DNA of 6,577 nt from Chitinophagaceae bacterium (GTDB lineage: Bacteria > Bacteroidota > Bacteroidia > Chitinophagales > Chitinophagaceae). The DNA is taken from assembly GCA_019454915.1 (NCBI GenBank), contig JACFNM010000234.1, forward strand, positions 1 to 6,577, read 5' to 3'. The notes below the pieces were generated by a model. The model ran no database searches. It saw nothing but the letters and a program-made list of their open reading frames with translations, and was not told the DNA's origin. Positions 5,042 through 6,577 of the stretch are shown here, piece by piece. Position 1 is the first letter of the stretch, and each line of letters begins with the position of its first letter. The translations under genes were made by a program, and so were the position numbers.

Positions 5042-6577
5042 ATGAAAATGATATCATCAGCCCTGAGAAATCCCATTGTTGTAATTGTAATGGCGCTTGC
5101 CAGCGGATTGTTTTCCTTTCTGGCTATAAAAAATACCAGGATTGATATTTTTCCCACTATGGGAGTGCCCACCATTTATGTGGCGCAACCTTATGGCGGC
5201 TTATCTCCGCAGCAGATGGAAGGCTTTGTGTCTTCCTATTATGAGTACCATTTCCTGTATGTTACCGGGGTGAAATCTGTGGACTCCCGTTCTATTCAGG
5301 GAAACAACGTGATAAAAATAACCTTTCAGGAGGGTACCGATATGAGCCAGGCCATGGCCGAAGTAGTGGGCTATGTAAACAGGGCGCGTGCTTTTATGCC
5401 ACCCGGAACGGTGCCGCCTTTCATTACCCGCTTTGACGCGGGCAGCGTTCCTGTCGGGCAGCTTGTTTTTACATCCGATACGCGGTCGCTTGGCGAGATA
5501 CAAGACCTGGCGCTGTTCAGAGTGCGCCCCATGTTTGCTACCCTGCCGGGCGTATCGGCGCCACCACCATTCGGAGGAAATCAGAAAACGGTGATTGTGG
5601 ATGTGAACCCTGAGAGAATACGCCAGTACAATCTGTCGCCCGATAAAGTAGTGCAGGCGCTTATCAATACAGACAAAATTGCTCCTTCAGGAAATGTGCG
5701 CATCGGCGATAGCACCTACATCGTGCCGCAAAACAGTGTGGTTGAGGACATTCAGAATATTGCCAACACCCCTTTGATGCTGGGGGCAGGCCCAACTGTT
5801 TTCATCAAAGACCTTGCTACCGTTAGCATGGGAGCAGACATCACCTCCAGCTATGCGTTAGTCGATGGAAAGCGGTCTGTATTCATCCCGGTTACCAAAC
5901 GTTCTACTGCGTCCACCTGGGATGTGGTGAAGGAGGTGAAGGCGGCCTTGCCGGATTTCCAGAATGCAATTCCCTCTGATATCAAAGTGTCGTACCAGTT
6001 TGACCAGTCGGGGCTGGTTAAGAATTCATTATTGAGCCTTTTGTTTGAAGGCGGATTGGGCGCATTGCTGACCGGACTAATGGTGTTGCTTTTTCTAAAA
6101 GATTTGCGCAGCGCTATCATCGTGATACTCACAATTCCTCTGGCGCTGCTCACCGCAGCCATTGCACTTTTCCTCACCGGCCAAACACTGAATATCATGA
6201 CGCTGGGGGGAATGGCATTGTCCGTTGGTATTTTGGTGGACCAGGCAACCGTAACCATAGAAAATATACACCAGCACCAGGAGATGGGCAAACGAAAATC
6301 GCTGGCGATAATTGATGCGTGTAAAGAAATATTTGGCCCTGAACTGCTCATCCTTTTAAGCATCCTTGCCGTTTTTGTTCCTTCCTTTTTTATGCAGGGT
6401 GTAACCAAAAGCATGTTTCTGCCTCTTTCGCTGGCCGTTGGCTTTGCCATGATTGCCTCGTTCTTCCTGTCGCAGACTTTTGTTCCGGTGGTTTCTAACT
6501 GGATGTTGAAGAATAAACACGTTCAGGAAAAATCATCAGGATTTGAGCACCTCAAACAGCAGTACCTGAAAACTGGA
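5042..6577 (+). CDS. RND-family efflux pump inner-membrane subunit, N-terminal part
   Basis: From ATG 5042 the frame is open to the right edge: 512 codons, about half of a usual 1,000-1,050-residue RND pump. TM1 is about residues 11-29, followed by the porter (PN1/PN2) region to about 325, with IDIFP (34-38), GVPTIYV (41-47), PPGTVPPFITRFD (120-132) and the SGNVRIGD region (216-223). Then come TM2 (329-351), TM3 (357-379), TM4 (383-405), TM5 (434-452) and TM6 (458-487). The sequence resembles a Bacteroidota AcrB/HAE-like pump group with GGxxPxQME near the N-terminus and VDxATVTIENIHQH in TM4. It would use the proton gradient to expel small molecules through TolC, with an adaptor protein. In TM4 the acidic pair is D400-Q401, where AcrB has Asp-Asp and relatives I recall have Asp-Glu. 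The catalytic Lys and Arg of TM10-11 lie beyond the window. I cannot tell a drug from a metal substrate, but the TM4 pattern does not look like CusA/CzcA. Confidence 0.93.
   Translation, partial: MKMISSALRNPIVVIVMALASGLFSFLAIKNTRIDIFPTMGVPTIYVAQPYGGLSPQQMEGFVSSYYEYHFLYVTGVKSVDSRSIQGNNVIKITFQEGTDMSQAMAEVVGYVNRARAFMPPGTVPPFITRFDAGSVPVGQLVFTSDTRSLGEIQDLALFRVRPMFATLPGVSAPPPFGGNQKTVIVDVNPERIRQYNLSPDKVVQALINTDKIAPSGNVRIGDSTYIVPQNSVVEDIQNIANTPLMLGAGPTVFIKDLATVSMGADITSSYALVDGKRSVFIPVTKRSTASTWDVVKEVKAALPDFQNAIPSDIKVSYQFDQSGLVKNSLLSLLFEGGLGALLTGLMVLLFLKDLRSAIIVILTIPLALLTAAIALFLTGQTLNIMTLGGMALSVGILVDQATVTIENIHQHQEMGKRKSLAIIDACKEIFGPELLILLSILAVFVPSFFMQGVTKSMFLPLSLAVGFAMIASFFLSQTFVPVVSNWMLKNKHVQEKSSGFEHLKQQYLKTG

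Noticed and set aside
5201..5503. Minus-strand frame of 100 codons
   Set aside because: It is antisense to conserved porter-domain sequence of the RND pump and has no family features of its own.
5851..6450. Minus-strand frame of 199 codons
   Set aside because: It is a shadow of the RND pump gene; the sense frame encodes conserved membrane helices and porter motifs throughout.

Overview
The window looks like chromosomal DNA from a member of the Bacteroidota, probably a Chitinophagaceae- or Sphingobacteriaceae-like soil or water bacterium. This is inferred from protein families, not from a marker gene. The support is two small protein families I know only from Bacteroidota, an AraC regulator and an RND pump with typical Bacteroidota sequence, AT-rich start regions that mostly lack a Shine-Dalgarno sequence, and one exact match to the Bacteroidota -7 promoter box (TAnnTTTG).

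Left part (1-702, minus strand): the first codons of a cytochrome b561-type membrane protein run off the left edge. Upstream of it on the same strand is a 129-residue secreted or anchored His-rich protein of unknown function. A degenerate 7-bp tandem repeat lies between them and overlaps the stop codon of the small protein. A 444-bp intergenic stretch (703-1146) separates this side from the plus-strand genes. It holds a -7-like box and a 20-bp near-palindrome that could be an operator for the small protein.

Middle part (1147-3559, plus strand): a complete classical short-chain dehydrogenase with its own hairpin terminator, then a His-rich lipoprotein of a Bacteroidota family of unknown function, then an AraC-type regulator. 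The regulator has no ATG codon anywhere in its frame, so its start is non-canonical or damaged.

Right part (3638-6577, plus strand): a TolC-type outer-membrane channel is followed after 9 bases by the first 512 residues of an RND inner-membrane efflux pump, which runs off the right edge. The periplasmic adaptor is not in the window and may lie just beyond it. AraC, TolC and RND read as a regulated efflux locus. The two His-rich small proteins suggest a link to metal or envelope stress, but this is inference.

I see no mobile element, tRNA, rRNA or CRISPR array, and no clearly new system. The most useful oddities are a Gln in the second position of the pump's membrane acidic pair (D400-Q401), the ATG-less regulator, the near-palindrome with an extra half-site, and the heptad repeat.
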